Below are positions 16,971 to 25,229 of a stretch of 64,000 bases of DNA, in pieces. A program made the translations under genes and the position numbers. The notes under the pieces were generated by a model, which made no database searches, was not told the DNA's origin, and saw only the letters and a program-made list of their open reading frames with translations. Source of the DNA: Sphingobacterium litopenaei (GTDB taxonomy: Bacteria; Bacteroidota; Bacteroidia; Sphingobacteriales; Sphingobacteriaceae). Position 1 is the first letter of the stretch. Each line of letters opens with the position of its first letter. Where the stretch lies: the NCBI RefSeq assembly GCF_014692495.1, contig NZ_JACOIJ010000016.1, positions 17,274 to 81,273 on the forward strand, given 5' to 3'.

Positions 16971-17030
16971 ATTTATAATCAAATCTTCACAATTGGAAAT
17001 TAACGTTTCCTATTTGTTACTCTTAAAAAA
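16971..17030. repeat. Island repeat, partial copy 6
   Basis: Only the outer half of the repeat: TTTATAATCAAATC, hairpin GGAAA (16995-16999) with TTTCC (17006-17010), TATTTGTTACT and an A-run. The GGGTGCCCG core is missing. It starts 5 bp after the stop of the broken TlpA-like gene and marks the right border of the island. Confidence 0.65.
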
Positions 17031-17044
17031 AGACAAATGCTGCT

Positions 17045-17079
17045 GTTTCTTAAAGAATACACTTTTAAGAAACCTTTTC
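17045..17079 (+). terminator. Terminator at the island's right border
   Basis: 10-bp stem GTTTCTTAAA/TTTAAGAAAC with a 9-nt loop, followed by CTTTTC. It separates the island from nhaA. The rest of the gap to nhaA (17080-17293) shows nothing else recognisable. Confidence 0.65.
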
Positions 17080-17293
17080 ATACAATACTAAAAATACTTA
17101 CTAAACTATTAATCCTCCATAACCCAAGCCATATACTATAGATAAAATCTATGCAATAATCCATAAGCCCTATTACTTAAAACTATATTTTAGTAAGCAT
17201 TGGCTTCTTTTAATGTTATACTGAAGCATGTATCTATTGAATAATATATAACCAGATACCAGTTAATAAATACTGGAACTAACAAACTAAAAC

Positions 17294-18454
17294 ATGGCAA
17301 ACTTGATTAATTTAAATGTATTCAAAGACTTTTTCAAATCCAGTAATGCGGGAGGTATACTGTTGTTTATTTGCGTAATTATTTCTATGATTATTGCGAA
17401 TACTCCAGCCGCTCCCACCTTACAGCAAATTCTAGACACCAAATTTGGATTTGAAAATGAAAGTATACATCTCAATTATTCCATTCTCTTATGGATTAAT
17501 GATGGACTGATGGCTATATTTTTCCTTTTAGTAGGGTTAGAAATAAAACGCGAAATAGTAGAAGGGGAATTGTCCTCTCCTAAAAAAGCTTCCTTGCCAA
17601 TTTTATGTGCTATCGGAGGGGCCGTTATACCAGCAATTATCTATTTGAGTCTGAACGCAGGTCAAGAAACAAGTTCGGGATGGGGTATTCCTATGGCAAC
17701 TGATATTGCTTTTGCATTAGCTGTCATTAATTTATTAGGCAATAAAATACCGGCTAGCTTAAAAATTTTCTTAGCAGCATTAGCGATTGTTGATGATTTA
17801 ATAGCCATACTAGTAATTGCATTATTCTATTCTTCTGGCATTGAATTGAGTTATTTAGGTTATGCAGGAGTATTAATGTTAGTATTAATTGTCATGAATA
17901 GAATGAATGTACTAAATCCTTATTTATACCTGATTCCAGGAGTATTTATATGGTATTTTGTTCATCATTCGGGGATACATGCTACAATAGCAGGAGTTTT
18001 GGTGGCGATGACGATTCCTACAAACGATACGAATATTGAATCTCCATTGGAACGTCTCGAACATGCATTAGTAAAACCTGTAAATTTTATCATCATTCCG
18101 CTGTTTGCTTTTGCGAATACCAATATCACGTTAGAGAGCGAAATGATTGCAGGCTTAACTTCTAATTTGGGTTTAGGTATTACTTTAGGCTTGTTATTAG
18201 GGAAGCCGGTGGGCATCCTTTTGACCTCATTTATTTGCAAAAGTATAAAATTAAGTACACTTCCAGAAGGCGCAAATTGGTTTCATATATTAGGGGTAGG
18301 ATTACTTGCGGGTATTGGCTTTACGATGTCTATATTTATAGCCATCTTATCCTTTGCAGATCCCATGCATATTGCAGAAGCAAAATTGAGCATTCTATTG
18401 ACTTCATTAGCCGCGGGTGTAATAGGATATCTTGTTTTAAGAATCAAAAAATAA
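17294..18454 (+). CDS. nhaA: Na+/H+ antiporter NhaA
   Basis: A 386-residue inner-membrane NhaA antiporter, exchanging cytoplasmic Na+ or Li+ for protons and supporting pH and salt tolerance. About 11-12 hydrophobic helices are visible. The family's ion-binding aspartate pair is in ALAIVDDLIAI at about residues 160-170, and WGIPMATDIAFALAV precedes it as in other NhaA proteins. Length is the usual 380-390 residues. It is the first ordinary chromosomal gene right of the island. The stop codon overlaps a perfect bidirectional terminator shared with the convergent DUF389 gene. Confidence 0.95.
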   Translation: MANLINLNVFKDFFKSSNAGGILLFICVIISMIIANTPAAPTLQQILDTKFGFENESIHLNYSILLWINDGLMAIFFLLVGLEIKREIVEGELSSPKKASLPILCAIGGAVIPAIIYLSLNAGQETSSGWGIPMATDIAFALAVINLLGNKIPASLKIFLAALAIVDDLIAILVIALFYSSGIELSYLGYAGVLMLVLIVMNRMNVLNPYLYLIPGVFIWYFVHHSGIHATIAGVLVAMTIPTNDTNIESPLERLEHALVKPVNFIIIPLFAFANTNITLESEMIAGLTSNLGLGITLGLLLGKPVGILLTSFICKSIKLSTLPEGANWFHILGVGLLAGIGFTMSIFIAILSFADPMHIAEAKLSILLTSLAAGVIGYLVLRIKK

Positions 18455-18502
18455 TAATACTAAAAGAGCTAGATGATATCATCTAGCTCTTTTAGTATTA
18501 TT
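18453..18502. terminator. Bidirectional terminator, nhaA and DUF389 gene
   Basis: A 50-bp perfect palindrome centred on GATATC. It includes the stop codons of both convergent genes, so each gene's end is part of the terminator. Confidence 0.9.
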
Positions 18503-19790
18503 CGCTTTTCAGAAACCTAATCGATCGGGTATTTAATTTCTCCTTTAACCAATTTTCCAACGATCTTTTACGGTTATCTTCCAATGTCGATGAATAAATA
18601 AGATAGTAATCAAATCTTGAGCTATCCTTACTCACATAGACACTTTGCTTACCTAACGAATATGGCTTTAACTCTGGAAATAACAAATCGATTTCTTTCA
18701 ATAATCCATCATTATCCAGTTTATAAGTCGATAATTCCTTTCTTAAATTTTGAATCATCACATCTCTTTCGTCCACATGAGCGCTATTTTTGCTAAGTTC
18801 GGCTAAAATATCTGCTTTTAAATCAGTACTATCTTGCCGGATAACCAATTGTGTGTTCCGCAATTTATACACCTCCATCTTATCATTAAGTTCTTTCAAC
18901 TCATCTCGAGAAAACTTCTTATCCAAAAAGGCTAACTCTATTTTCTTGGGTCTCGCATTAAATTGCGTACGTTCATAGATTAACGTATATCCTTTTCTAG
19001 TAAGTTCATTTTCAATGAAAGTATTCACATTCTGACTAAATTTTCTCTCCTGCAATAGCGCATACGCCAAATAAGAGCTTGGAATAAGCATGACGAGAAT
19101 AAGAAAAGTAATAGTCCTTGTAATACGTGACTCTCGTTTAGGATCCACAAATTTAATTTTAGGATACCTTAAAAACTTGACAATTAGAAAGGTTGAGATA
19201 CATATAAAAAAGCAGTTGATGGTATACAGATATAATGCACCAAAAAAATAGGATATATTTCCTATGGCTAAACCGTAGCCAGCGGTACACAATGGAGGCA
19301 TTAAAGCTGTTGCAATAGCCACTCCTGGAATAGGATTTCCCTTTTCCACACGAGTAATAGCAATCACACCAACGAGTCCACCGAAAAATGCAATCAGAAC
19401 ATCATAAATATTTGGTGATGTGCGCGCTAACAATTCAGATTGAGCTTCCTTAAATGGACTTAAAAGAAAATAAAGAAACGAAACTAATAGGCTGACTAAC
19501 GTGGCAATCAATAAATTTTTCCCTGATTTTTTTAATAAATCAAAATCATAAATTCCTAAAGCGAAACCAGCACCTACTATAGGTCCCATTAATGGGCTAA
19601 TCAACATAGCTCCTATAATGACTGCCGTAGAATTAACATTTAATCCTATAGAAGCAACTGCAATGGCACAAGCTAAGATCCATAAGTTTGCTCCCCGAAA
19701 GGAAATATTGGACACCACATTTTCTAATACTTTGTCTTTAGTTTCTTCACCATCATGAAGATTGAAGAATTTGTAAATACTTCGAAGCAT
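18498..19790 (-). CDS. DUF389 (TIGR00341-type) membrane protein
   Basis: A 430-residue polytopic membrane protein of the DUF389/TIGR00341 family, function unknown. The hallmark membrane region is at about residues 28-210, with FRGANLWILACAIAVASIGLNVNSTAVIIGAMLISPLMGPI-like sequence, a second repeat-like set of helices containing AITRVEKGNPIPGVAIATALMPPLCTAGY, and a further helix at about 225-245. The C-terminal 180 residues are hydrophilic and mixed, probably outside the membrane. It is a single gene, convergent with nhaA. No substrate can be assigned. Confidence 0.85.
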   Translation of the reverse strand: MLRSIYKFFNLHDGEETKDKVLENVVSNISFRGANLWILACAIAVASIGLNVNSTAVIIGAMLISPLMGPIVGAGFALGIYDFDLLKKSGKNLLIATLVSLLVSFLYFLLSPFKEAQSELLARTSPNIYDVLIAFFGGLVGVIAITRVEKGNPIPGVAIATALMPPLCTAGYGLAIGNISYFFGALYLYTINCFFICISTFLIVKFLRYPKIKFVDPKRESRITRTITFLILVMLIPSSYLAYALLQERKFSQNVNTFIENELTRKGYTLIYERTQFNARPKKIELAFLDKKFSRDELKELNDKMEVYKLRNTQLVIRQDSTDLKADILAELSKNSAHVDERDVMIQNLRKELSTYKLDNDGLLKEIDLLFPELKPYSLGKQSVYVSKDSSRFDYYLIYSSTLEDNRKRSLENWLKEKLNTRSIRFLKSE

Positions 19791-19987
19791 GAATATGATT
19801 TATTGGTTTAATTGTTTAAGATAACAATATAATTCTATTGGGAAATGAAAAATATGTTCCGCGAAGCAATAATTCTACAAGAATTATCAATTTTTCCTTA
19901 GAAGAAGAATGCTAAAGACCACTGATCCATTAGAAAAGGCTTAGCAATATCCACCAAGCCTCTTGTTTAAAGTTTTCCTGTAAGAGA

Positions 19988-20203
19988 TTAAACTCTTTCT
20001 ATATTAAAGCCTTTAGCTTTTACAATTTCTATTACTTTTTCTTCTGAAATTCCTTCTGTTGATACAGTCAAGATTTTGTCTGCATTATCCGTGTCTACAC
20101 CCCAATTATTTACGCCTTCGGCACTGTCTAAAGCAGGTTTAACTTTTGCCACACAACCTCCGCAGTTGATATTCGTTTTAAATTTTAATTCTTTATTTTC
20201 CAT
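19988..20203 (-). CDS. copZ: HMA-domain copper chaperone, CopZ-like
   Basis: A 71-residue soluble heavy-metal-associated domain protein, the size of CopZ/Atx1 chaperones. The metal-binding CxxC is in NINCGGCVAKVK at about residues 12-23, with a ferredoxin-like strand/helix pattern around it. It is the last gene of a leftward set following a copper ATPase and an AraC-type regulator, 34 bp after the ATPase. It would carry Cu+ to the exporter and buffer it in the cytoplasm. The metal is inferred from the ATPase partner. Confidence 0.85.
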   Translation of the reverse strand: MENKELKFKTNINCGGCVAKVKPALDSAEGVNNWGVDTDNADKILTVSTEGISEEKVIEIVKAKGFNIERV

Positions 20204-20237
20204 GGTTACTTGTTTTAATTTTTATGATATTTACGTG

Positions 20238-22457
20238 TTACTTCTTCCATTTTAGTCTCAGACTGTTGGTTACTACTGACACGCTACTTAACGCCATTGC
20301 AGCCCCAGCCAACATAGGATTGAGCAAAAATCCATTGATAGGATACAATATCCCTGCGGCAATTGGAATGCCAATTAAATTGTAGATAAAGGCCCAGAAC
20401 AAATTTTGTTTTATCGTAGCTACCGTTTGTTTGGACAGTCGAATAGCTTGAGGAATTTTAATTAAGTCCGAAGATATTATGGTCATTTTCGCGACATCCA
20501 TCGCAATATCGGAGCCTTTGCCCATCGCAATACTGACATCCGCTGTAGCCAATGCCGTGCTGTCATTAATCCCATCACCTACCATAGCTACGACTTTACC
20601 TTGTTGCTGTAAGTCTTTGACAAAAGTTGCCTTATCTTGTGGCAATACTTCTGCTTTATAATGTCTAATACCTGTTTGATGTGCTATAGCTTGGGCTGTT
20701 GCTTCATTATCTCCAGTCAGCATATATAATTCCACGCCCATCTTTTGTAGCTCATCGATCGCTTGTACGGAAGTTGGTTTGATTTGATCTGAAATCGCCA
20801 GCACAGCTAATGCAGTCCGTTCGCTTGCAAACCATATCACGGTTTTACTTTGTGACAACCATTCTTTAGCTTTTGTTTCTAATGCGGTCGAAATTTCTAC
20901 TTCCCGCTCTTCCAACAACTTCTTGTTTCCAACGAAATAGCTTAACCCATTATAATTAGCTTGCGCACCTTTACCCGTTATACTTTCAAATTGGCTCAAT
21001 TCAACGACATGGGCTTGATTCAAATAATTAACCACAGCTTCCGCCAATGGATGTTCTGACTGTTTCTCTATACTGAATAGAATAGCCTCTTGGGATGAAT
21101 TATATTGAGCCCAAACAATGTCATTTACTTCAGGTCGGCCAGCCGTAATTGTGCCGGTTTTGTCTAGAATAATCGCATCAATGTTGTTTGCTAATTCCAG
21201 ACTTTCAGCATCCTTAATCAATATTCCTTGCTCTGCTCCTTTGCCCACGCCGACCATGATTGCCGTTGGCGTAGCCAACCCCAAGGCGCAGGGACAAGCA
21301 ATAACCAATACCGTCACAGCAGCCAATAAAGCCTGAACTATCGCATGTTCTCCACCAAACACAGTCCACAGTATGAAAGTCAGAATTGCTATACTAATAA
21401 CTACAGGCACAAAAATACTTGCTATTTTGTCCACAAGCTTCTGCACTGGAGCTTTACTGCCTTGTGCCTCCTGTACCATTTTAATAATTTGAGCCAATAG
21501 TGTTTCCTTTCCAACTTTTGTAGCCTCAAATTGAAAACTTCCCTTTTGATTGATTGTACCCGCAAAAACCTTCTCCCCATGCGATTTGGCAACAGGAACC
21601 GGTTCACCACTTAGCATACTTTCATCGACATAGGAATTTCCGAATACGACTATGCCGTCCACGGCAATTTTCTCACCAGGCTTCACTAACAAACGATTTC
21701 CAATTTGAACTTGCTCTATCGGTATCACCACTTCTCCTTTATCCTCTTGGACTAATGTCACTGTTTTAGGTTGCAACCCCATCAGCTTTTTAATAGCCGT
21801 AGAAGTACTACCCTTGGCTTTTTCTTCTAAGAGTTTTCCCAATAAAATAAAAGTGATAATGACGGCTGCAGCTTCAAAATAAACATGTGCATGCAATCCC
21901 CTTCTCATCCAGAAATCCTCAAAAATCATATTGAAAATACTGAACAAATAGGCAATACCCGTACTTAAAGCTACGAGCGTATCCATATTGGAGGTATGGT
22001 GTTTGGCTTGCTTCCACGCTCCCACAAAAAAATCTCTTCCTAGCCAAATGACCACAGGTGTTGCGAAAGCAAACATGATTTCATTGGCATATGGGATATT
22101 CATAAAGAACATACCTATCAGCACAACAGGCAAGGATAAAAGGATTGCCCAAATGGTTTTCGATTTCAGCTGTTGGTATTTAGCGACATGTAATGCTTCC
22201 AACGTTTCTTGCTGTTTGCTTTCCTCTTCCAACAACAAGTCATAACCGCCAGACTGCAGTGCTTGTTGCAACTTTTCGGAGGAAGTAAGACTTGATTGAT
22301 ACGCTACAGAAAGATTTCCAGTAGCAAAATTGACAGAAGCATCTACCACACCTTCTTGCTGCTTAATAATATTTTCAGCACTACTAGCGCAGGCTGCACA
22401 AGACATGCCAAGCACAGGATAGCTTTCTTTTATAATATTTTTATCTTGCTTTGCCAT
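20238..22457 (-). CDS. copA: Cu+-exporting P1B-type ATPase
   Basis: A 739-residue P1B-type ATPase. It has one N-terminal HMA domain (GMSCAACASS at about 18-27) and eight expected membrane helices. The transport motif CPC is in VIACPCALGLATPTA at about 385-400, DKTGTIT with the phosphorylated aspartate at about 430, the HP motif in SEHPLAEAV, and GDGINDS at about 625. CPC together with the C-terminal MAGAAMALSSVSVVTNSLRL places it in the Cu+ export subgroup. It pumps copper out of the cytoplasm. It is flanked by a chaperone and a regulator with its own CxxC, all transcribed in the same direction. Confidence 0.95.
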   Translation of the reverse strand: MAKQDKNIIKESYPVLGMSCAACASSAENIIKQQEGVVDASVNFATGNLSVAYQSSLTSSEKLQQALQSGGYDLLLEEESKQQETLEALHVAKYQQLKSKTIWAILLSLPVVLIGMFFMNIPYANEIMFAFATPVVIWLGRDFFVGAWKQAKHHTSNMDTLVALSTGIAYLFSIFNMIFEDFWMRRGLHAHVYFEAAAVIITFILLGKLLEEKAKGSTSTAIKKLMGLQPKTVTLVQEDKGEVVIPIEQVQIGNRLLVKPGEKIAVDGIVVFGNSYVDESMLSGEPVPVAKSHGEKVFAGTINQKGSFQFEATKVGKETLLAQIIKMVQEAQGSKAPVQKLVDKIASIFVPVVISIAILTFILWTVFGGEHAIVQALLAAVTVLVIACPCALGLATPTAIMVGVGKGAEQGILIKDAESLELANNIDAIILDKTGTITAGRPEVNDIVWAQYNSSQEAILFSIEKQSEHPLAEAVVNYLNQAHVVELSQFESITGKGAQANYNGLSYFVGNKKLLEEREVEISTALETKAKEWLSQSKTVIWFASERTALAVLAISDQIKPTSVQAIDELQKMGVELYMLTGDNEATAQAIAHQTGIRHYKAEVLPQDKATFVKDLQQQGKVVAMVGDGINDSTALATADVSIAMGKGSDIAMDVAKMTIISSDLIKIPQAIRLSKQTVATIKQNLFWAFIYNLIGIPIAAGILYPINGFLLNPMLAGAAMALSSVSVVTNSLRLKWKK

Positions 22458-22547
22458 TTTTATTTATCTCCGATTCTACCCTACAAAGATGACAAAACAA
22501 AGCAGTTTTAGTGTTATGTAATTATGCAAAGAATTTGTAAGATTTAC

Positions 22548-23111
22548 TTATATCTGGTCTAAAGGTTTTCTTTTTTCCAAACCTATTTGTTTGAAATGAC
22601 TTGGAGAAAGCCCGGTTACTTTCTTGAATTGATTGCTCAAATAAGCCACGCTTGAGTAATTTAGACGATCCGCAATTTCACTAAGCGATAATTCATCATA
22701 TACCAATAGCTCTTTGACTTTTTCTATCTTTTGAGCGATATAATACTTTTCAATTGTTGTTCCTTCTACCTCAGAAAACAGATTAGACAAATAATTATAA
22801 TCGTGATTCAAATGGCTACTCAACACTTCAGAAAGATTAATTTTAGAAGCATTGTATTCGTAATGCACCAAATGAATAATCTTATTCTTAATCTGCTCAA
22901 TAATACGGCTTTTCTTATCATCAATCCGCTCAAAACCCAATGATTCAATCGCAGAAGTAAATTGCTGCAACTCTTCCTCGGTTGGCTCTTTCTCTAAAAC
23001 TACTTCACCCAATTTAACCAACGAAGCAATGATTCCTGCTTTATTCAATTCGCTTTCAACCACCATAATACAGCGGTTACAAACCATATTTTTGATATAT
23101 AATGTAGGCAT
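22548..23111 (-). CDS. AraC-family regulator with HMA-like N-terminus
   Basis: A 187-residue protein in two parts. Residues about 1-70 resemble a heavy-metal-associated fold, with CxxC in NMVCNRCIMVVE at about 8-19. Residues about 80-187 are an AraC-type double helix-turn-helix DNA-binding domain (LSLSEIADRLNYSSVAYLSNQFKKVTGLSPSHFK). The gene lies 90 bp upstream of copA on the same strand and is probably part of the same unit. The layout suggests a regulator that senses copper directly through its N-terminal CxxC and controls the copA/copZ genes, replacing CueR or CsoR. The metal-sensing role is inferred. Confidence 0.8.
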   Translation of the reverse strand: MPTLYIKNMVCNRCIMVVESELNKAGIIASLVKLGEVVLEKEPTEEELQQFTSAIESLGFERIDDKKSRIIEQIKNKIIHLVHYEYNASKINLSEVLSSHLNHDYNYLSNLFSEVEGTTIEKYYIAQKIEKVKELLVYDELSLSEIADRLNYSSVAYLSNQFKKVTGLSPSHFKQIGLEKRKPLDQI

Positions 23112-23131
23112 GATGATTTCGTGCTTTATAA

Positions 23132-23139
23132 CAAAGTTA
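23132..23139 (-). promoter_or_regulatory. -7 box upstream of the copper operon regulator
   Basis: TAACTTTG on the minus strand, 20 bp before the ATG at 23111. It matches TAnnTTTG, but no TTG sits at 19-bp spacing, so an activator or weaker upstream contact may be needed. Confidence 0.4.
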
Positions 23140-23258
23140 ACTTTTAAAGCATTCGGAATTGTAAGAAGGATGTTAAAATGAGTAATAACCTATTTACCAT
23201 CCTCCTTAAAAAAAAAGCATAGAATATCTATACTTTCCTAATTAAATATGAATCTATG

Positions 23259-24239
23259 CTACAAATTAATAGCCTCATTCGTCTGTATTAAGCGTTGCGA
23301 GCCTGTATTAGCAGGACATGCAATATCATCCGTAGCATCATAAACCAACTCTTTACCATTTAGCTTCGCAATAGTTTCTTCTGGAACATAAATCTGAACT
23401 TTAGTTTTACTATATCCATTTGGGAAATAACGAACATAATATCCATCAGGATGAAGTGTCCAAATACCACTTGGCGTATCCGCACGCGGTTCAGCCATGC
23501 CAGCTAGAATAGCCAAACTTTCAAATTCTGCAAAAGAATAGTTGCCTGACGCGACTAAACCTCTGATTTTATTCTCCGCCTCAAATACTAACTTTACCTC
23601 ATCAGGGAGTTGATCTTTAGCTTTGTTTACCACATCAAATGGTAAAATTCCTAATGCACCACCTTCCAATTGCAGCAATTGCTTTGCAGTCAATAATCGG
23701 ATAGCGGTAGCTTTTACGGAACCTGAATAATCAGCGAATTTTGTTCGCGCAATAATCGTCCACAACAACATTTGAATATCCGACTGTTTCACTTCTGGAT
23801 GCTTTTCTGCACTCTTCAAAATCGCAATCACAACATCTCTTTTCTTGCCATCCACAGGAGCATACATATAGCCATCACCTGAAGAGGGGGCATGTGTCCC
23901 CGCCTTAAGACAATAACTTTTATTAAAGATTTCATAATGCCCTGCTTTTAAAATATAACCGCCATCAGCATGTTTAGGCAAATTAGTCAGTGGAGTAAAA
24001 GTTTGATCATTATGGAAATCTGGAAATTGTTCACCCGTTCTATTGACATCAGCAAATTTCGTAGAAATGGCATCGGGCTGTTTTAGTATATTATCCAATC
24101 CCAATGCCTTTGCTCCTTTAGAAGCGGCGGCTTTGGAAGCTTTATTTAATAAATCACCAAATTGAGCATTTGCGCTGTTTGACTGTAGATATAACGAGAA
24201 AAGAAATAAAAACCCAAGTCCTATAATTAGCTTTTTCAT
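23259..24239 (-). CDS. Secreted protein of unknown function
   Basis: A 326-residue exported protein not recognised as a named family. A signal peptide (hydrophobic residues about 5-18, ending near NANAQ at about 26) is followed by an alanine/lysine-rich stretch LNKASKAAASKGAKAL. The middle part has CLKAGTHAPSSGDGYMYAP at about 109-127, then a helical section SDIQMLLWTIIARTKFADYSG (about 155-175). A C-terminal segment reads GIWTLHPDGYYVRYFPNGYSKTKVQIYVP. It is a single gene with a long A+T-rich upstream region. Two cysteines in the mature part (in YCLKAG and DIACPAN) could form a disulfide. No function is proposed. Confidence 0.7.
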   Translation of the reverse strand: MKKLIIGLGFLFLFSLYLQSNSANAQFGDLLNKASKAAASKGAKALGLDNILKQPDAISTKFADVNRTGEQFPDFHNDQTFTPLTNLPKHADGGYILKAGHYEIFNKSYCLKAGTHAPSSGDGYMYAPVDGKKRDVVIAILKSAEKHPEVKQSDIQMLLWTIIARTKFADYSGSVKATAIRLLTAKQLLQLEGGALGILPFDVVNKAKDQLPDEVKLVFEAENKIRGLVASGNYSFAEFESLAILAGMAEPRADTPSGIWTLHPDGYYVRYFPNGYSKTKVQIYVPEETIAKLNGKELVYDATDDIACPANTGSQRLIQTNEAINL

Positions 24240-25034
24240 TTAAAATATTGATTAGTTTAAAAACAAGTTTAAGTTAAAAATAAAATATAAATTCTTTAAT
24301 AGGATTTTGAACTGTTTTTCTATTAACGTAATATAACATTAATATGCTACAAAACGACTTTTTACGTTTTAAGTAAAACCGACACCTTTACCAGACATTT
24401 TAAAAATCCATTAGTTAATACGCATCAATTCTTAATAATTGTTACAATCTTTTGCTATCAAAAAACAATTATTTCTTACCAAAAAACACCCTCATCTTAA
24501 ATAATTTTAATACCCCAAAAAACAAAATTTCATTCATTTAATAGGTTTAATGCAGGATTAAAACAGAAAAACAAATAAATGCAAAACTATTATATGATAG
24601 AAATATCGATGACAAATCGATATAAATTATTCCCTAACATAATGATTATCAATACTACTATTTGTAAATTAATAGAATCAAATTAGTAAATTTAGGTAAA
24701 CATAATTTTTTTAAGCGTAGTACGCTGATTAACAAAACGCCAAAACGGAAACATTATAACAATTTTATTATCTAAAACTAGGGAGCAAAACCCATTTTAA
24801 ATCGTTTTTAAGCAAGATTTATAAAATTTAACAAAATAACAACAGGGATCTACCGAATTCTAAAATTTTTGGCACAATAATTTCTTAAAAGCAATATATA
24901 TTATGCTATTTTTTATGAGAGAGATGTAACTATATATAGCTATTTATAAAATACGACCATATTTTATGAAAAACAATACGTAAATTTGAAGTAAACCTTT
25001 AACAATCACCACAATTACTAAAATAAATTAAAAT
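24240..25034. other. Long A+T-rich intergenic region
   Basis: About 800 bp between two divergent units, without a convincing gene of more than 30 codons on either strand. It must hold the promoter of the leftward secreted-protein gene and of the small rightward gene at 25035. A TAAATTTG box at 24981-24988 may serve the latter. Nothing else is recognised. Confidence 0.5.
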
Positions 25035-25184
25035 ATGAAACAATTTCTACTCTGTTTAATTATGCTAATTTGTTCCATTTTCATGTATGCAGTAGTGACA
25101 TTCTTGGAAGAGAGTACGTTTACACCAAATGCATTAAGTACTGAAGAAGGAAATATAAACAACCTTGGTTTATATCAACAATAA
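25035..25184 (+). CDS. Small membrane peptide, 49 residues
   Basis: An ATG-initiated frame of 49 residues: a hydrophobic N-terminal helix (FLLCLIMLICSIFMYAVVTF, about residues 4-23), then a polar tail rich in Glu, Asn and Thr. It starts 47 bp after a TAAATTTG box and is followed at once by a hairpin with T-run, which argues for a real transcription unit. No homologue is recognised. A membrane-anchored or secreted small protein is likely. Confidence 0.5.
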   Translation: MKQFLLCLIMLICSIFMYAVVTFLEESTFTPNALSTEEGNINNLGLYQQ

Positions 25185-25218
25185 AAGGAGCCTTCTTGGA
25201 AAGACTCCTTTTGTTTTA
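25183..25218. terminator. Terminator after the 49-residue gene
   Basis: AAAAGGAG/CTCCTTTT stem (8 bp, 14-nt loop) followed by GTTTTATC. It overlaps the small gene's stop codon and lies close to the stop of the convergent M1 peptidase gene. Confidence 0.7.
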
Positions 25219-25229
25219 TCTAATTTTTT

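Noticed and set aside
1021..17030. Interpretation of the island repeats as CRISPR units
   Set aside because: Spacing is kilobases, repeats exceed 100 bp and diverge, and no cas gene is present.
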